This document shows positions 1 to 10,702 of a DNA stretch of 64,000 nt, in pieces. Origin of the DNA: Pachypanchax playfairii (lineage: Eukaryota; Chordata; Actinopteri; Cyprinodontiformes; Aplocheilidae). A model generated the notes under the pieces. The model was not told the DNA's origin, made no database searches, and saw nothing but the letters and a program-made list of their open reading frames with translations. The stretch's first letter is position 1. Every line of letters begins with the position of its first letter. A program made the position numbers and the translations under genes. Where the stretch lies: contig SSNP01000001.1 of the NCBI GenBank assembly GCA_006937955.1, positions 11,739,340-11,803,339 on the forward strand. Reading direction: 5' to 3'.

Positions 1-170
1 AAAACACGGATTACAAGGGACAAGACCCTCTGGTGGTCATTCAGGATTCGTAGAACCGTAGTTACATACGTAACTTTCGTGCTATTTCATCCCTTCTGAC
101 CGCCAGAGGCGATGCTTCAAGCACTGAATGACTCATAACAACAAGGTCACGAGGAATCCACCAGCTCACG

Positions 171-985
171 TCATTCAGATGAGTGGTCACGTAACACCCC
201 GTCCAAGGGATGAGGGGCAGCAACATTTACGCTGTAAAACCTGGCGAACGTCGAAGGTGAAGTCCAGGAGGCAGCAGCACAGATGACATCCAAGGAAACA
301 CCCTGCATGGCCGCCCATGAAGTCGACAGTCCCCTGGTCGAATGGCACCTGACCCCCTCCGGCATCGGATCTGCCTGTGAGGCATAGGCACGTTTAATGG
401 TCTCCACAACCCATCGAGAGAGACGCTGTGCAAAGAGGGCACGACCTTTACGAGGGCCCGCATAGCACGCAAAAAGACTGACAGATTGCCGTAACCCCGC
501 AGTGGCCCTCACATAAGTCTCCAGAGCCCGCACAGCACATAGGGACTCATTAGCAACCCCAGTGCCAAATCTAGCCAACTGGAGTTGTTTGGTGCTCCCC
601 GTGACAGTGACCACCTTAGGAAGGAAGGAAGGATTAGGCCATAGTGACACCCCTGAGCCAACCGCGTGCCATCTGCAGCAAGACTCGTGGACAGATAGAG
701 CCTGTAACTCACCCACGCGTTTACTGGACGCCATTGCCAACAGAAATGCGGTCTTAAAGGACAGCCACTTCAAACCCACCTGGGCATCGGCTCAAATGGA
801 GGGGAACGCAGAGCCTCCAATACAAGAGACAAATCCCATGACGGGGCTGTCGACTGTCTCTGCGGACGAAGACGCCTGGCGCCCCTCAAAAAAAGAGAGA
901 CATCCCTATTACTGCCCACCGTGCCACCATTCACACCACAGTGCCAGCAGGAAATGGCGGCAACATATACCTTGAGGTATAACAC
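171..985 (-). pseudogene. DIRS tyrosine recombinase (frameshifted)
   Basis: This is the integrating enzyme of the DIRS element, which recombines circular DNA copies into the genome. The C-terminal 202 residues (779-171) carry the tyrosine recombinase signature: an Arg in KRVGEL, an HSTR box (His-x-x-Arg) and the nucleophile Tyr in FARFY. The N-terminal part (about 985-770, with YLKVYVAAIS and FLRGARRLRP) lies in another frame, so at least one indel near 770-785 splits the gene. It is the last gene of the element on the minus strand, which is its usual place. All catalytic residues I can recognise are present, but the frameshift should block a full product. Confidence 0.8.
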
Positions 986-1107
986 GGCAGAGACAGAGCA
1001 CCTGGTGGCCTACATATCCCGCGACCGGCACCATTTCTCAAACAGCGACCAGCGGTTCATATACAAACGTCGTGTAGATGGCGCCCTTGCACTAGCGATA
1101 GTATGGC

Positions 1108-1641
1108 CTATGTCCTCGCCATACTCCGAGAAAGCCCTGCCTGACCCCGCAGTGGCCAGACCCAAAGTTGGAGACGACTGGGCTGGGGGTGCAGTACCTG
1201 ACCCCCCAGTTGGGACAGTAAGTCCGGCCGGGCAGGTAGGCGCATTGGCGAGCTACAACAGAGCCTGTACAGCAGCGGGAAGCAAATCCTCGCCGGCCAA
1301 AATGGGGCCACCAGGAGGAGATTGTGACCCTCCTCCTGGACCCTCAGGAGCGTCTGGAAGATCAGGGGAATCGGGGGAAACGCATAAAGCAGGACCCGAG
1401 GCCAGTCGTGAGCCAGCGCATCCCGACCCAACGGGCTGGCACTGTCTATAAGGGAGAACCACAGGGGACAGTGGTGCGCTGCCCGGGAGGCGAAAAGATC
1501 CACCTCGGCCCTGCTGTAAGTGTCCCATATGTGGGAAACAACCTCCTGGTGAAGTCTCCACTCTCCTGGTAACAGTGTCTGCCGGGACAGACAATCCGCC
1601 ACTTGATTCTCCGGGAACATAAGCCGCACCAAACAGCTCAC
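1108..1641 (-). pseudogene. DIRS RT/RNase H polyprotein, C-terminal remnant
   Basis: The frame reads as the end of the RNase H part of a DIRS polymerase, with N-x-VADCLSRQ followed by a conserved stretch containing EVDLFAS and a Trp-rich tail. The upstream RT palm with its YxDD motif is absent. The sequence joins the gag-like frame at about 1640, which indicates an internal deletion of roughly the RT domain. It cannot encode a working polymerase. Confidence 0.7.
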
Positions 1642-2506
1642 CAGGGACGACCGGCAATGACCTCAGAGTCCGTCTGCATGTTTCAGTCAGGGGTGACTGG
1701 GCCAACCAGACCTGTCTGCGTGCCTGGGTCAATGTGGACAGAAGACGACCCAGTTCCCGGGACATGAAGGCAAACGCCTGGAGAGAGGTGTCCAGCTGCC
1801 CCAGTGTGGGCGCATCCACATTCAAACCCTCCAGCGAAGAGGCCAGGCTCAAGAGCAGGTGGGACAAGGAATTACCCACACGGCCCATACGTGAGCCCAC
1901 ATCGTACGCCCTACAAAGCAGTTCGTCAGTGACGCAACACTGAGGTCGCGGGCACCTAGCATTTGGCCGCAGAGCTTTGTGTGGGGCCACAGTCAGGGAG
2001 GCCACGGCTGGTTCTACTGCCGGCATGTGGCCCAGCCCGAACTTCAGGGCGTCTTGCATAGAGGCAAGCGCCCTACCATCCGATGTCGGCTTCGAGAAGG
2101 CCTTAGTGTCTGACCAGCATGCGTGAAGCTCCTTGATATAGTCGGCAGACGGAGGAACAGAAAATGAAGGAGCAGGATTCTGTCTCCTAAAAAATGCATT
2201 GGACACGGCCTCCTGTTCGGTGGGAATGTCCACCTTCAACTGTTGTAGTGCCACACGCAGAGACGCTGACACCGACTCGTCACCCCCCTGAGAGCTGGAT
2301 GAGGTCTCAGAACCATATTCAGATGCCTCAGAGCCATCAAAGACCTCCGGGTCCTGAAACTGCGAATCCGACGCAGCAACCGACAGCACGTCCTCCTCAC
2401 AAGCAGAGACCCTCTCCGCCAGAGGAGTTTCCACATCGTCACCTCTGGCCTGGAGAGACTCAAGAAGAGACTTCATTTGAGCCATCTCTGATGCAAGTTT
2501 ACCCAC
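1640..2506 (-). pseudogene. DIRS gag-like ORF1, 3' truncated by deletion
   Basis: The minus-strand frame starts at 2506 with MGKLASEMAQMKSL and is acidic and Ser-rich in its first 150 residues. The middle section has phrases shared by DIRS ORF1 proteins, such as LHACWSDTKAF and a region around LLSLASSLEGL. The open frame formally continues to 1253, but from about 1640 it runs out of frame through RNase H sequence, so the last 130 or so residues are not gag. The role would be structural, packaging element RNA. It is the first gene of the element. Confidence 0.65.
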
Positions 2507-3531
2507 CTTAGATGATTAACCCCTTGGTTGGACAACCCGACTACATTTCCGTGCAGTAGAAGTGGCACTCACTGCTGAATGTTTTCTCGGCAACATCTCC
2601 TTTGTTGGAGCCGACTGCTGGCCAGAGGGTGGAAGTCCCGGGTCTTCGAGTGCAGCCAGGCGGGCAGCCCGAAGAGCAATACACTGCAATTCATGCAGGC
2701 GTCGCCCATTAACCCCGCTCTCAGGTGAGATACCCCTAAACATGTGGGGCATAAGTCATGGCCATCCTCTGTGAGAAGTGGAGCCATACAACCCCCACAG
2801 TGCAGTGAATCCATTGCCAAAAACTAGAAAAATAATATATTAATCAATTAATCAACCGGAAAGGGGGGTGAGGAATCAGGTCGAGCGAGAAACGCCACTC
2901 ATGATCCCCACAATGAGAAAAAAGAAAAAAGGGAATCAAATCAATGCAGAATACCAGGTCTAGCCGAAAACGCCACAGGTGGTAAAAATTAAGCACTGCG
3001 CATTCAGAAACAACAACACCGCAGAGTACTTACACAAAAGAACACAGGCTGCACCGAACCGGTAGATCAGCCGATAAACTTGCGAATATATAAGGTGCGG
3101 GCACCCCCGGAGACGGCGGTGCTGCACAATGCTAACAAAAAATACTCACCTGTCGGGAGATGAGAAGCCGAGCCTGGCAGTCATCACACTTCGGTTTACG
3201 CAGCCCCTGAGGGGCGAGAAACTCTCGCTACCTCGACTGTGCCACAAGCACTTGTCACGAGGCGTCACAGCTGTAAACCCAGAAGTGGAACGAAGAAACA
3301 ATGAAGAAACGATGAGATGAAACAAGAAGAAGCTATCCACAGCTAATTCGACCATACGCGAGAAGCGAAAAGGGACTGGATTTCCGGTGTCACGTGACCT
3401 ATATAGGTTCACAGAGGTCACCGGAGGGTCACAGGTGAATTTGTTGTTATTTAATCTCAACCTTTGCGCGCGCAAGAGTGAATATTCAGTGCTTGAAGCA
3501 CCGCCTCTGGCGGTCAGAAGGGATGAAATAG

Positions 3532-3935
3532 AACAGAGGACTGGAGTGATGTGGTCTCTCTTTTTGGAACCAGTCAGCAGACGAGCAGCAGCATTCTGCA
3601 CCAGCTGAAGACGATGTAGAGAGGAACGATCTAAGCCAGGGGTGTCAAACTCCAGGCCTCGAGGGCCACTATCCTGCATGTTTTAGATGTTTCCCTGTTT
3701 CAACACACCTGATTCAAATCCTCTGCATTTCAATAAGTTCTGCAGAAGCCTGTTAACGACTTGTTCATTTGAATCAGGTGTGTTGAAGCAGGGAAACATC
3801 TAAAACATGCAGGATAGTGGCCCTCGAGGCCTGGAGCTTGACACCCCTGATCTAAGCCAACATACAGGGAGTTACAGTAGTAACAAGACCTAATGAAAAT
3901 CTTTTGAATAACTTTCTTACTTTGAATGGTTTTTG
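3532..3935 (-). mobile_element. L2-like LINE 3' fragment, split by a hAT MITE
   Basis: Minus-strand reading gives the end of a non-LTR reverse transcriptase: CNSLYVGLD, then, after the MITE at 3637-3849, SSLHRLQLVQNAAARLLTG and DHITPVL. This matches the thumb region of L2/CR1-group LINEs. The coding sense resumes exactly across the MITE's target duplication. The 3' side is cut by the DIRS right terminus at 3531. It is too short to be functional. Confidence 0.75.
3637..3849. mobile_element. hAT-type MITE with 8-bp target duplication
   Basis: A 213-bp fold-back element. About 83 bp of the left end, beginning CAGGGGTGTCAAACTCCAGG, recurs inverted at the right end. It is flanked on both sides by ATCTAAGC (3629-3636 and 3850-3857), an 8-bp target-site duplication as made by hAT transposases. 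It has no coding capacity. It sits inside the L2-like LINE fragment and so is younger than that insertion. Confidence 0.9.
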
Positions 3936-4089
3936 TTTGTTTTGTATTCAAATAAAAATTTCAGTCAATCAGAAAATTACAAATTTTAGGGTTGGATAAA
4001 AATTTTAAATTGAATTTTACGTCTCTATTTTTGATTTTGTTCAATATTGCTGTATGTACAAAAATTGTATTTTAATAATGCATTTATAG

Positions 4090-4551
4090 GTTGAATATTA
4101 TATGGATGTAGCAATCGGTCAGAGAGGAATCAGAATGTATGACTTCCCCAAGGACGCACAGAGAAGAAAATGGTTGGCTCAAGTTAGCAGGAGCAACCTC
4201 ACCATGACCAGAGATCACAATAACAAAAAGCTGTATGCAGTGAGTTTAATGTGCACTCTCAAATGTTTTCAATCAAGGCTCGACATGTTTTACTCTCAAC
4301 TGCACACAGCTGCAATTAAACTGTTAAATGTGGCAGAAAATAAACTAATACACCACTCAACAGGCACAATTTGAGGAGGGACAGTTTAATAAGACTAAGC
4401 AAGGCAAGGCGAGACTTAGGGCTGATGCTGTTCCAATTCTGGTCGTTTATCGCCCTGAACCAAGGAGGAGGAAGGATCCCGCAGTGAGAAGTACAGCAGA
4501 ACTTCCACTGCATGTTGAGCTACTGACCAGTGACTACACATACTGTACTAA
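4090..4551 (+). pseudogene. THAP-domain-like exon pair with lost zinc ligands
   Basis: The first putative exon (4090-4239) follows an AG acceptor and ends at a strong GTGAGT donor. It reads GIRMYDFPKDAQRRKWL, which resembles the FP and W core of THAP DNA-binding domains. The second putative exon (from 4364, after CAG) reads AQFEEGQF and then LRADAVPIL, which resembles the THAP end (HF..F then AVP). Joined in frame, the site where THAP has C-x2-H reads Y-x2-Q, each one base change from the expected codon, and no N-terminal C-x2-4-C is visible upstream. It is probably a decayed transposon or gene fragment rather than a working zinc finger. Confidence 0.5.
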
Positions 4552-4559
4552 AGTAAACT

Positions 4560-6229
4560 GTGGTACGAACCTTTTCAAATATTAGACGTTCGTGTTTATT
4601 CTATTTAAGACTTATTCTTTATTTTAATAGTGCCATTATAATTTCAGAGAATGAGGAAAGAAGCAACAGCAGTGAGGCAAATGAGATAAGGGAAAGTTAG
4701 GGGGACATAAGATGGTATCAGCAGAGAGGGACATCCTTAGAACCCATGAGGAGCCAGCGTCAGAGCCAGGAGGAGTATGGAACAGGCTATTCAACCAGGG
4801 AGCCGAGCTGTAAAACCTAAGGGAGGAAATAAAGTAAAAAAGAACACATTAGAAGATTGGAAGGACCACTTAAAAGACAGACAAAAATTAATTAAATCCA
4901 ACGAAAGAAAGTTTTCAACATGGAAAAAAAAATAGGCCATATTTTTACGAAAGATCAGATGAAGGCAATTGGCATGAAAAACAAGAGAGGCATTAAATAC
5001 AATAAAAAAGGCCATACAACTCCGTTTTTCAATGGGTTCAACAGGATACAGGTTTCTTCAAGAAATTAACATCCAATTGTTTTTCTTTTGACAGCCTCCC
5101 CATCAATCAGTCAGCTCCAGTACACCATCATTCCACTTACCAACTTATGCATCACTCCATCACAGACCAAACTGGGATTTTCCACCACCGTTGTTACTGA
5201 TCAGCTCTCTGCTCAGCCACTACTTTGAAAACATGAAGATGGACACACAACACGTGTAACCTGTAATAGTTAAATAAGATTTTTTTTAGTAACTCATTGA
5301 CATTGATTTATTGATAGTTATGTTATTGTTAATTCTTATTTCTTGTCATTCCCTACTTAATCACAAAATTGAAAAAGCTAATTTTATAAAGCAAGTGGAA
5401 ATGAGTAGTTCTATGGAAAATATATAAGTTTTAAAAGTTATGGTGTTCGACTACTGTTCTTGAAATATCTTAATTATACTCTTTATCATTTGAGTACACA
5501 AAATAGAACATATCTTCTTACATTGGTAATCCTGTCTGTGTCATGCTTCAGCAGTTCGTTGCAGTCAGTGTTATGTGGAAAAATGATGAACAGAAAAATA
5601 TTAAATAATTGTCTTCACAATCGCATTTTTCTTTATCATTAGTCGCTCCATTAATGCTTCCATTTTTGTTGCATTAAATTATTGTACAAAAAAAATCCCA
5701 AATAAAACTAATAATGTAAAAAGTTTACAGCCTATTTCAAACGGTATTGATATTTTTAAAAAAGTGGAATAAAAAAACTGAAATAAACCTGTCTACAGCT
5801 CGTCAAGCTTGTCTAAACCCCTCCTGCTCACAATCAACAAGCTGCAGACAATTAGCTCATTAAAAGTTATCTAGCTAAAACTGGCATCATAAAATATCAA
5901 TGCTGGCTTATTTTAGTACAAAGCGGTTATCTAACGCTTTACAATGCAAAAAAAATGATGACATTTCATCACCTTACCTGAGAAACTCCTTCAGCTGTTT
6001 GTAACTATTCGAGGCTGCATGAACCACGTGACTTCCGCATTCCATTCTTTCGATTGAAGTCTATGGGAGTGTTATAACTGTCTCTTTCAAAGGCACTGGC
6101 TGGAGCCTTCTGCTGTAACAAGGCTCTGTGTCTGTCTCTCATTCATACAGTATCTCTCTCAGTCCATCTGTCTGACTTTCAGTCTGTCTTACATTCTCTT
6201 TTTTCTGTATAACTTTCTGCATATGTCAG
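4560..6229. other. No recognised gene; AT-rich spacer
   Basis: Only short open frames and T-rich or A-rich runs are seen. Positions 6115-6229 contain a pyrimidine-rich tract similar to 13320-13428 (TCTGTCTG runs, then ACATT, then CTGTATAAC). Nothing here supports a gene call. Confidence 0.4.
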
Positions 6230-6594
6230 TGTAACCAATTTGATTCTTTAGTGATGTGCTTCTTCCCGCATGGCGTCTCTCTCCTCTGTTTTTCAACCCG
6301 GTTTTTTCTAGCCAACACACCGCAGCCCCAGAGGATGCGTTCAAGTAGCCTCGGACATTTTCCACTTTACCGATACATTCAATAAACCTTGGGTTTTTTT
6401 GGTGATATAAATCTAACAGCGTAACGATCGCATGAGTATGAACTTATTCCACTTAAAGTGTTCCCTGATACAAAAAAATTCAAAAAGGAGTTATTCTAAC
6501 TAAACTGAGTCAACAACAACTTAACAGTGTCAACACAACCTTGGTTCTGGCATCTGGATAGTAAACCCTGTCCAGTCAAATCACAGGGGTTACA
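6230..6594 (-). repeat. Ty3/gypsy 3' LTR
   Basis: The minus-strand sequence begins TGTAACCCCTG at 6594, immediately after a purine-rich tract (gagggggaga) that fits a polypurine tract, and ends GGTTACA at 6230. The terminal inverted bases TGTAACC/GGTTACA are typical of LTR ends. The LTR follows the last pol codons of the gypsy fragment. A matching 5' LTR is not in the window, because the 5' half of the element is missing. Confidence 0.7.
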
Positions 6595-6604
6595 TTCTCC
6601 CCCT

Positions 6605-9128
6605 CTAGACTGCAGCAGTCCCTGAATGCATTTTCACTTGAGCAGGTACAACTGCATCCATGATTGCAGTTTCAAGGGCATGAAAGAATGAACTTATAGC
6701 CAAGGTTAAAGGTTCTCCTAACTCATCATAAGTGTGTTTACGTGGTGGTCGTCTTTCCCGAGCAGAACGCCTAACACCTGTAGATTCAGATCCTGGACAT
6801 TCAGCTGTTACATGGTCAGTGTCTGCAACTGTTGTGTCTGTGACAATCAGATCTGTGTCTTTGCTGAGAGGTGGGATGTATGTCATGTCTGGTTCTGGAA
6901 TGTCAATAATAACATGGTCTGACTCCTGACAAGGTAAGGAGGGATGAGTAGCTTCACCATCGCTCTTGGAGCTGACAAAAGGAGCGACCAGGTCAAGCTG
7001 ATGAATAGGTTTCTCAGGTAAGTGTGTGGAGCTCTGGGGCACAAAGGAAGGAGTAGGAGAAGCTGGATGGGATTCATTAGAACTTTCTCCCGCCTGCAGG
7101 AAAGGACCCCTCGTGGTGATTTTTGACACCCATGTGTTGAAATATGGCTCATCCTCTCTACTATACAACTCATCCTCCTCACAATCAGCCTTCTCTTGCC
7201 CGTCTGTTGCTCTGTTCCTTAGCCTCATCCGTTTTAATGTCTCGTTAGGGAATTTTTCCCTCTTCATTTCTGTTTCAGGCAGAAACCCGCACGGCAGAAG
7301 GAGATCTCTATGCAAGTGCGGCGTGGCCCGTCCCCCGTCTCAGGTTTAACTACATAGACGGGACTGTCCTTAATCCGTTTAACAACAACATGGATTCCTT
7401 GTTCCCATCTATCGGCAAGCTTATGCTTGCCCCTGATATTGGCGTTCTTTACTAAGACTCTATCCCCCTCAAATAGCTCAGCCGCCTTAACTTTCTTGTC
7501 GAACCTGACTTTGTTTTTTTTTCCTGTCTTCTGAGAGTTTTTTGCAGCTAATGCGTAGCTCTCTTGTAAACACTGGCGTAAGGCCTTGACATATTCTGAG
7601 TGAGTCCTATGCTGCCCCATATCAGGATGGGTTCCCAAGACTAGGTCAACAGGCAATCTAGGCTGCCTGCCAAACGTGAGCTCATAGGGTGAATACCCTG
7701 TGGTGTCGTTTCTAGTGCAGTTGTATGCGTGGACCAAGGGTTTGACAAAATCCCTCCAATGGTATTTGTCCTTCTCCTCTAAGGTCCCCAGCATGCCAAG
7801 AAGGGTTCGGTTAAACCGCTCCATGGGATTCCCCCAGGGATGGTATGGAGTGGTGCGAACTTTTTCTGCTTTTACCAGGGAACAAAGCTCTTTGAGGGTC
7901 TTGGACTCAAGGTCCCTGCCCTGATAACTGAGCAAACAACTGGGGAACCCATAATGAACAATGAGGTTTTCCCATAGAGCCTTTGCAACAGTCCCTGCTT
8001 TCAGGTCTTTAGTTGGCACTGCCACAGCAAACTTTGTGAAGTGATCAGTGATTACTAATATATTTCTTTTGTCCTTGCTATCTGGCTCACGGGATAGATA
8101 ATCCATACAAACAAGTTCTAGTGGATAAGAAGTTGAAATGTTTTCTAAAGGTGCAGCCTTTTGCAGCACAGCCTTCCTCCTGAAACAACGCTCACACTTT
8201 TTACACTTCTCTTCAGTAGAACCTTGCATGAGCAAGCTGAAGTGCGCGCTCGAAACCTAGATGGCCAACATCGTCATGCACTCCTTGCAATGCACGCTCC
8301 CTAAATTTCTCAGGCAAGACCAGTTGATAGGCAGGACTGCCTTGGTCAACCCACTTCCTGTACAGAACTCTATCCTTGATTTCCAGTTTTGCCCTTTCTC
8401 TGAGAAGAAGTCGGACATCCAGGTGTTCAAGGTTTATCTATTTGGACTTTGGTTTTATGGCTCTGTTTATGAAACCCATGACACGTGAGATAAATGGATC
8501 ATCATTTTGAACCTTGTGCCAATCAGAAAAGTGTCCACACCAAAAACCTCCAACAGTACAGACGGGTCAACAACAAGAGACTCTGCAACAACAACTTGTT
8601 CTGAACAATGTTGCTGGTTGTTTTCAAGCATCTCAGATGGACGTTGACACAGTGCAGAAAACACCTCATGGCCTAGGCCATCCTGCTCTCCCATAAGCTG
8701 TTTTTTCATGTCCTCTATTCTCTCTCTTTCCTTAGTGAAAGCCTCATCTTCATGAGGTGGATCTTGGGGCTGACGTGACAAGCCGTCTGCATCCCGGTTT
8801 GCCTGTCCTGCTCTGTACTTTAAAGTGAACTGGTAAGTGAAAAGGCAGCTAACCATCTGTGTCCAGCTGCATCCAGCTTTGCTGATGTAAACACGTACGT
8901 AAGAGGGTTATTGTCAGTAAGTACAGTGAAGTTGGAACCATAAAGGTAATCACTAAACTTCTCACAAATGGCCCACTTCAAGGCAAGGAATTCAAGTTTG
9001 TGAGTGGGGTAGTTTCTCTCACTTTTAGAAAGGCCTCGACTGGCATATGCGACCACTCGGAGCTTCCCTTCCTGCTCTTGATAGAGGGCGGCACCCAACT
9101 CCTCACAGCAAGCATCTGTATGCATTGG
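6605..9128 (-). pseudogene. Ty3/gypsy pol, RNase H and integrase half, frameshifted
   Basis: The minus strand reads, in order: RNase H (about 9128-8820, HTDACCEELGAAL and then LTDNNPLTY; tail at 8856-8700 with NRDADGLSRQ); a decayed zinc-binding linker (8466-8236); an integrase core (8235-7264); and a Pro/Ser-rich tail (7315-6605) ending in the RRSARERRPPRK region. Adjacent pieces are in different frames, so several indels break the gene. In the integrase the first Asp is seen in VCMDYLS and the Glu in PMERFNRTL, but the usual second Asp (SDQG) is Tyr in LLSYQGRDLES. Protease, RT and gag are absent. At 9128 the RNase H frame is fused to LINE sequence. Confidence 0.85.
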
Positions 9129-9172
9129 CTGAGAATAAAAGTAAATCTTTAAACGGATCTTAAAAATACTAA

Positions 9173-10702
9173 TGCCGCTTTCACACATGGGTCGAATGGT
9201 GTCGGGTTAGGGTCGGGTCGGGTCAGTCTAGTTTTGTTCACACACTCACCTCTGGAATGCGGCCGTGGGCGTGAGCAATGCGCATGTGGGTGGGGGCATG
9301 GGCTGTTTCGTTTACCTTTTATCAATGACAGAGGTCTGTGATGCAATTCTTAAGACTAATAAACACACCACACCGGTACATTATGCAGAAGACGAGGGTG
9401 GGAAAGCTAATCTTAAATCTGATGCTGCACCTGTCTGACCATTTAGTCTAAAAATAAAGTTTTGATGTTTCTGTCTTGTCCTCTTCATTACTAAAACATT
9501 TAAACTAGTTACTACCAGAGCATGTTCATTCTGAAAACACGCTCGTAAATTCGTCTCCAAATAAAAACATGCTGCTGGGATTTTATTAACACAAATCCCA
9601 TGTAGCCTCCACATATTTCTTTTAATAAGGTTGAATGGAGCTGTTATCTGCGCTTCCTTTAATTACGTTGAACAGGAAGCTTGACTGGATTCATAATAAA
9701 AGCATTCATATTTGCTTTAAATAAAAGTGACCAAATAACGAAAGATTCTTAAACAAGGCATCATTTACAAGTTGAGTGATATAACCAGTTATTAAAGAGA
9801 AGAAAAAGAAGATACAATTGTTGTAGTTCTTCAAAGTTTATTGCACACTTTTAATTTTATTTATTCACAAAAGGAAGCAGACAGCGTCTAAGCAGCACCC
9901 GGTCCCGTCTCCCTTCCTCTGCAGAGAAGCTCACTTCTCTGTGGAGCACGGTCTTCGATTCCACATCTTCTCCATCAAACCACCAACGTCAACCTCGAAT
10001 ACAGAGATAAAAAAGCGGTCGTCAGTCTCCCGCATGTCGCGGGAGCCATAACACATAACACAGATGGCTAAGAGCTAGCCGACAGAGCTAGCTCATCTGC
10101 ACACTGCGAGTTCACTACAGGAGTTTTTCGTGAGCTACTTCAAAGTGTTTAAAGCACTTAAAATGAATCACAACTCACCCTTACAGCTGCCATGTCTTCT
10201 CCAAACACTCTCTTTTCCCCATAAAAAGCATCCATGTCCCGGAACCACTTCCATCACTTGTGGTCGGCTCCACTCCGACCATTGCAGGTTCTTGGTCACT
10301 CTGTACTCACATTTGAGTTTTTTCAACTTGTCACGGCACTGCTTTTGTAGTTGTCGTGTTAAAAATCATGTGAAAAAAATAAATAATAATTACGTGTTAC
10401 AGGAGACCTGTTAAATCCCATCGGAGCGGTTCAGTGTCGTCACATCAAGTGCACACTACCAGGCCAATCGGTGGTTAATACTACGTAGGTAGGCTCGTGA
10501 CTGGCATCAGTTTACTTGACCAATCAGTTCATAGGTAGGCGTGGTAAGTAGGTATGGGGTCGACTTGGCCCTGATCGAACCACAGAGCCAGTGGTTCCAA
10601 AAAAGGTGCCTGTTGGGGCGGGCTCTGACGGGGCCGGCCAAGTATGAACAAAGCAAGAACGGGTCCGTGCCGACACCATTCGGCCCATGTGTGAAAGCAG
10701 CA
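9173..10702. mobile_element. PIF/Harbinger-type DNA transposon inserted in LINE
   Basis: The ends TGCCGCTTTCACACATGGG at 9173 and its near-perfect inverse at 10702 (one mismatch in the first 19 bases) are flanked by TAA on both sides (9170-9172 and 10703-10705), the 3-bp TWA duplication of Harbinger elements. Similarity of the two ends continues through CGAATGGTGTCGG. Inside is a decayed Myb/SANT-like frame. No DDE transposase was found, so this copy is non-autonomous. Confidence 0.85.
10190..10370 (-). pseudogene. Harbinger Myb/SANT-like accessory protein remnant
   Basis: Minus-strand reading gives QCRDKLKKLKCEYR, then, after a frame change, NGRSG and WKWFRDMDAFYGEKRV and FGEDMAAV. This resembles the trihelix (Myb/SANT-like) DNA-binding proteins that Harbinger transposons encode beside the transposase. 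A stop codon before WKWF and a shift in frame show decay. The exon-like end is followed by GGTGAG. The identification is by pattern only. Confidence 0.5.

Larger units (their letters stand above)
82..3531 (-). mobile_element. DIRS-type tyrosine-recombinase retrotransposon, internally deleted
   Basis: A 48-bp sequence at 82-129 recurs inverted at 3484-3531 with one mismatch. Between the two, the minus strand carries a gag-like frame, the tail of the RT/RNase H frame and a tyrosine recombinase, in the order expected of DIRS elements. The reverse transcriptase core is missing: the gag-like frame runs directly into an RNase H tail in another frame near 1640. The element is about 3.4 kb, shorter than an autonomous DIRS. 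Positions 1-81 may still be element sequence, since DIRS ends carry an internal complementary region. The right end abuts an L2-like LINE fragment. Confidence 0.85.

Noticed and set aside
1253..1640. C-terminal extension of the DIRS gag-like frame
   Set aside because: Reading is out of frame through RNase H sequence, so these residues are not gag.
4780..5015. Lys-rich reading on the plus strand (DWKDHLKDRQKLI) as a third exon of the THAP-like gene
   Set aside because: No convincing splice sites and stops nearby; similarity to any family not recognised.
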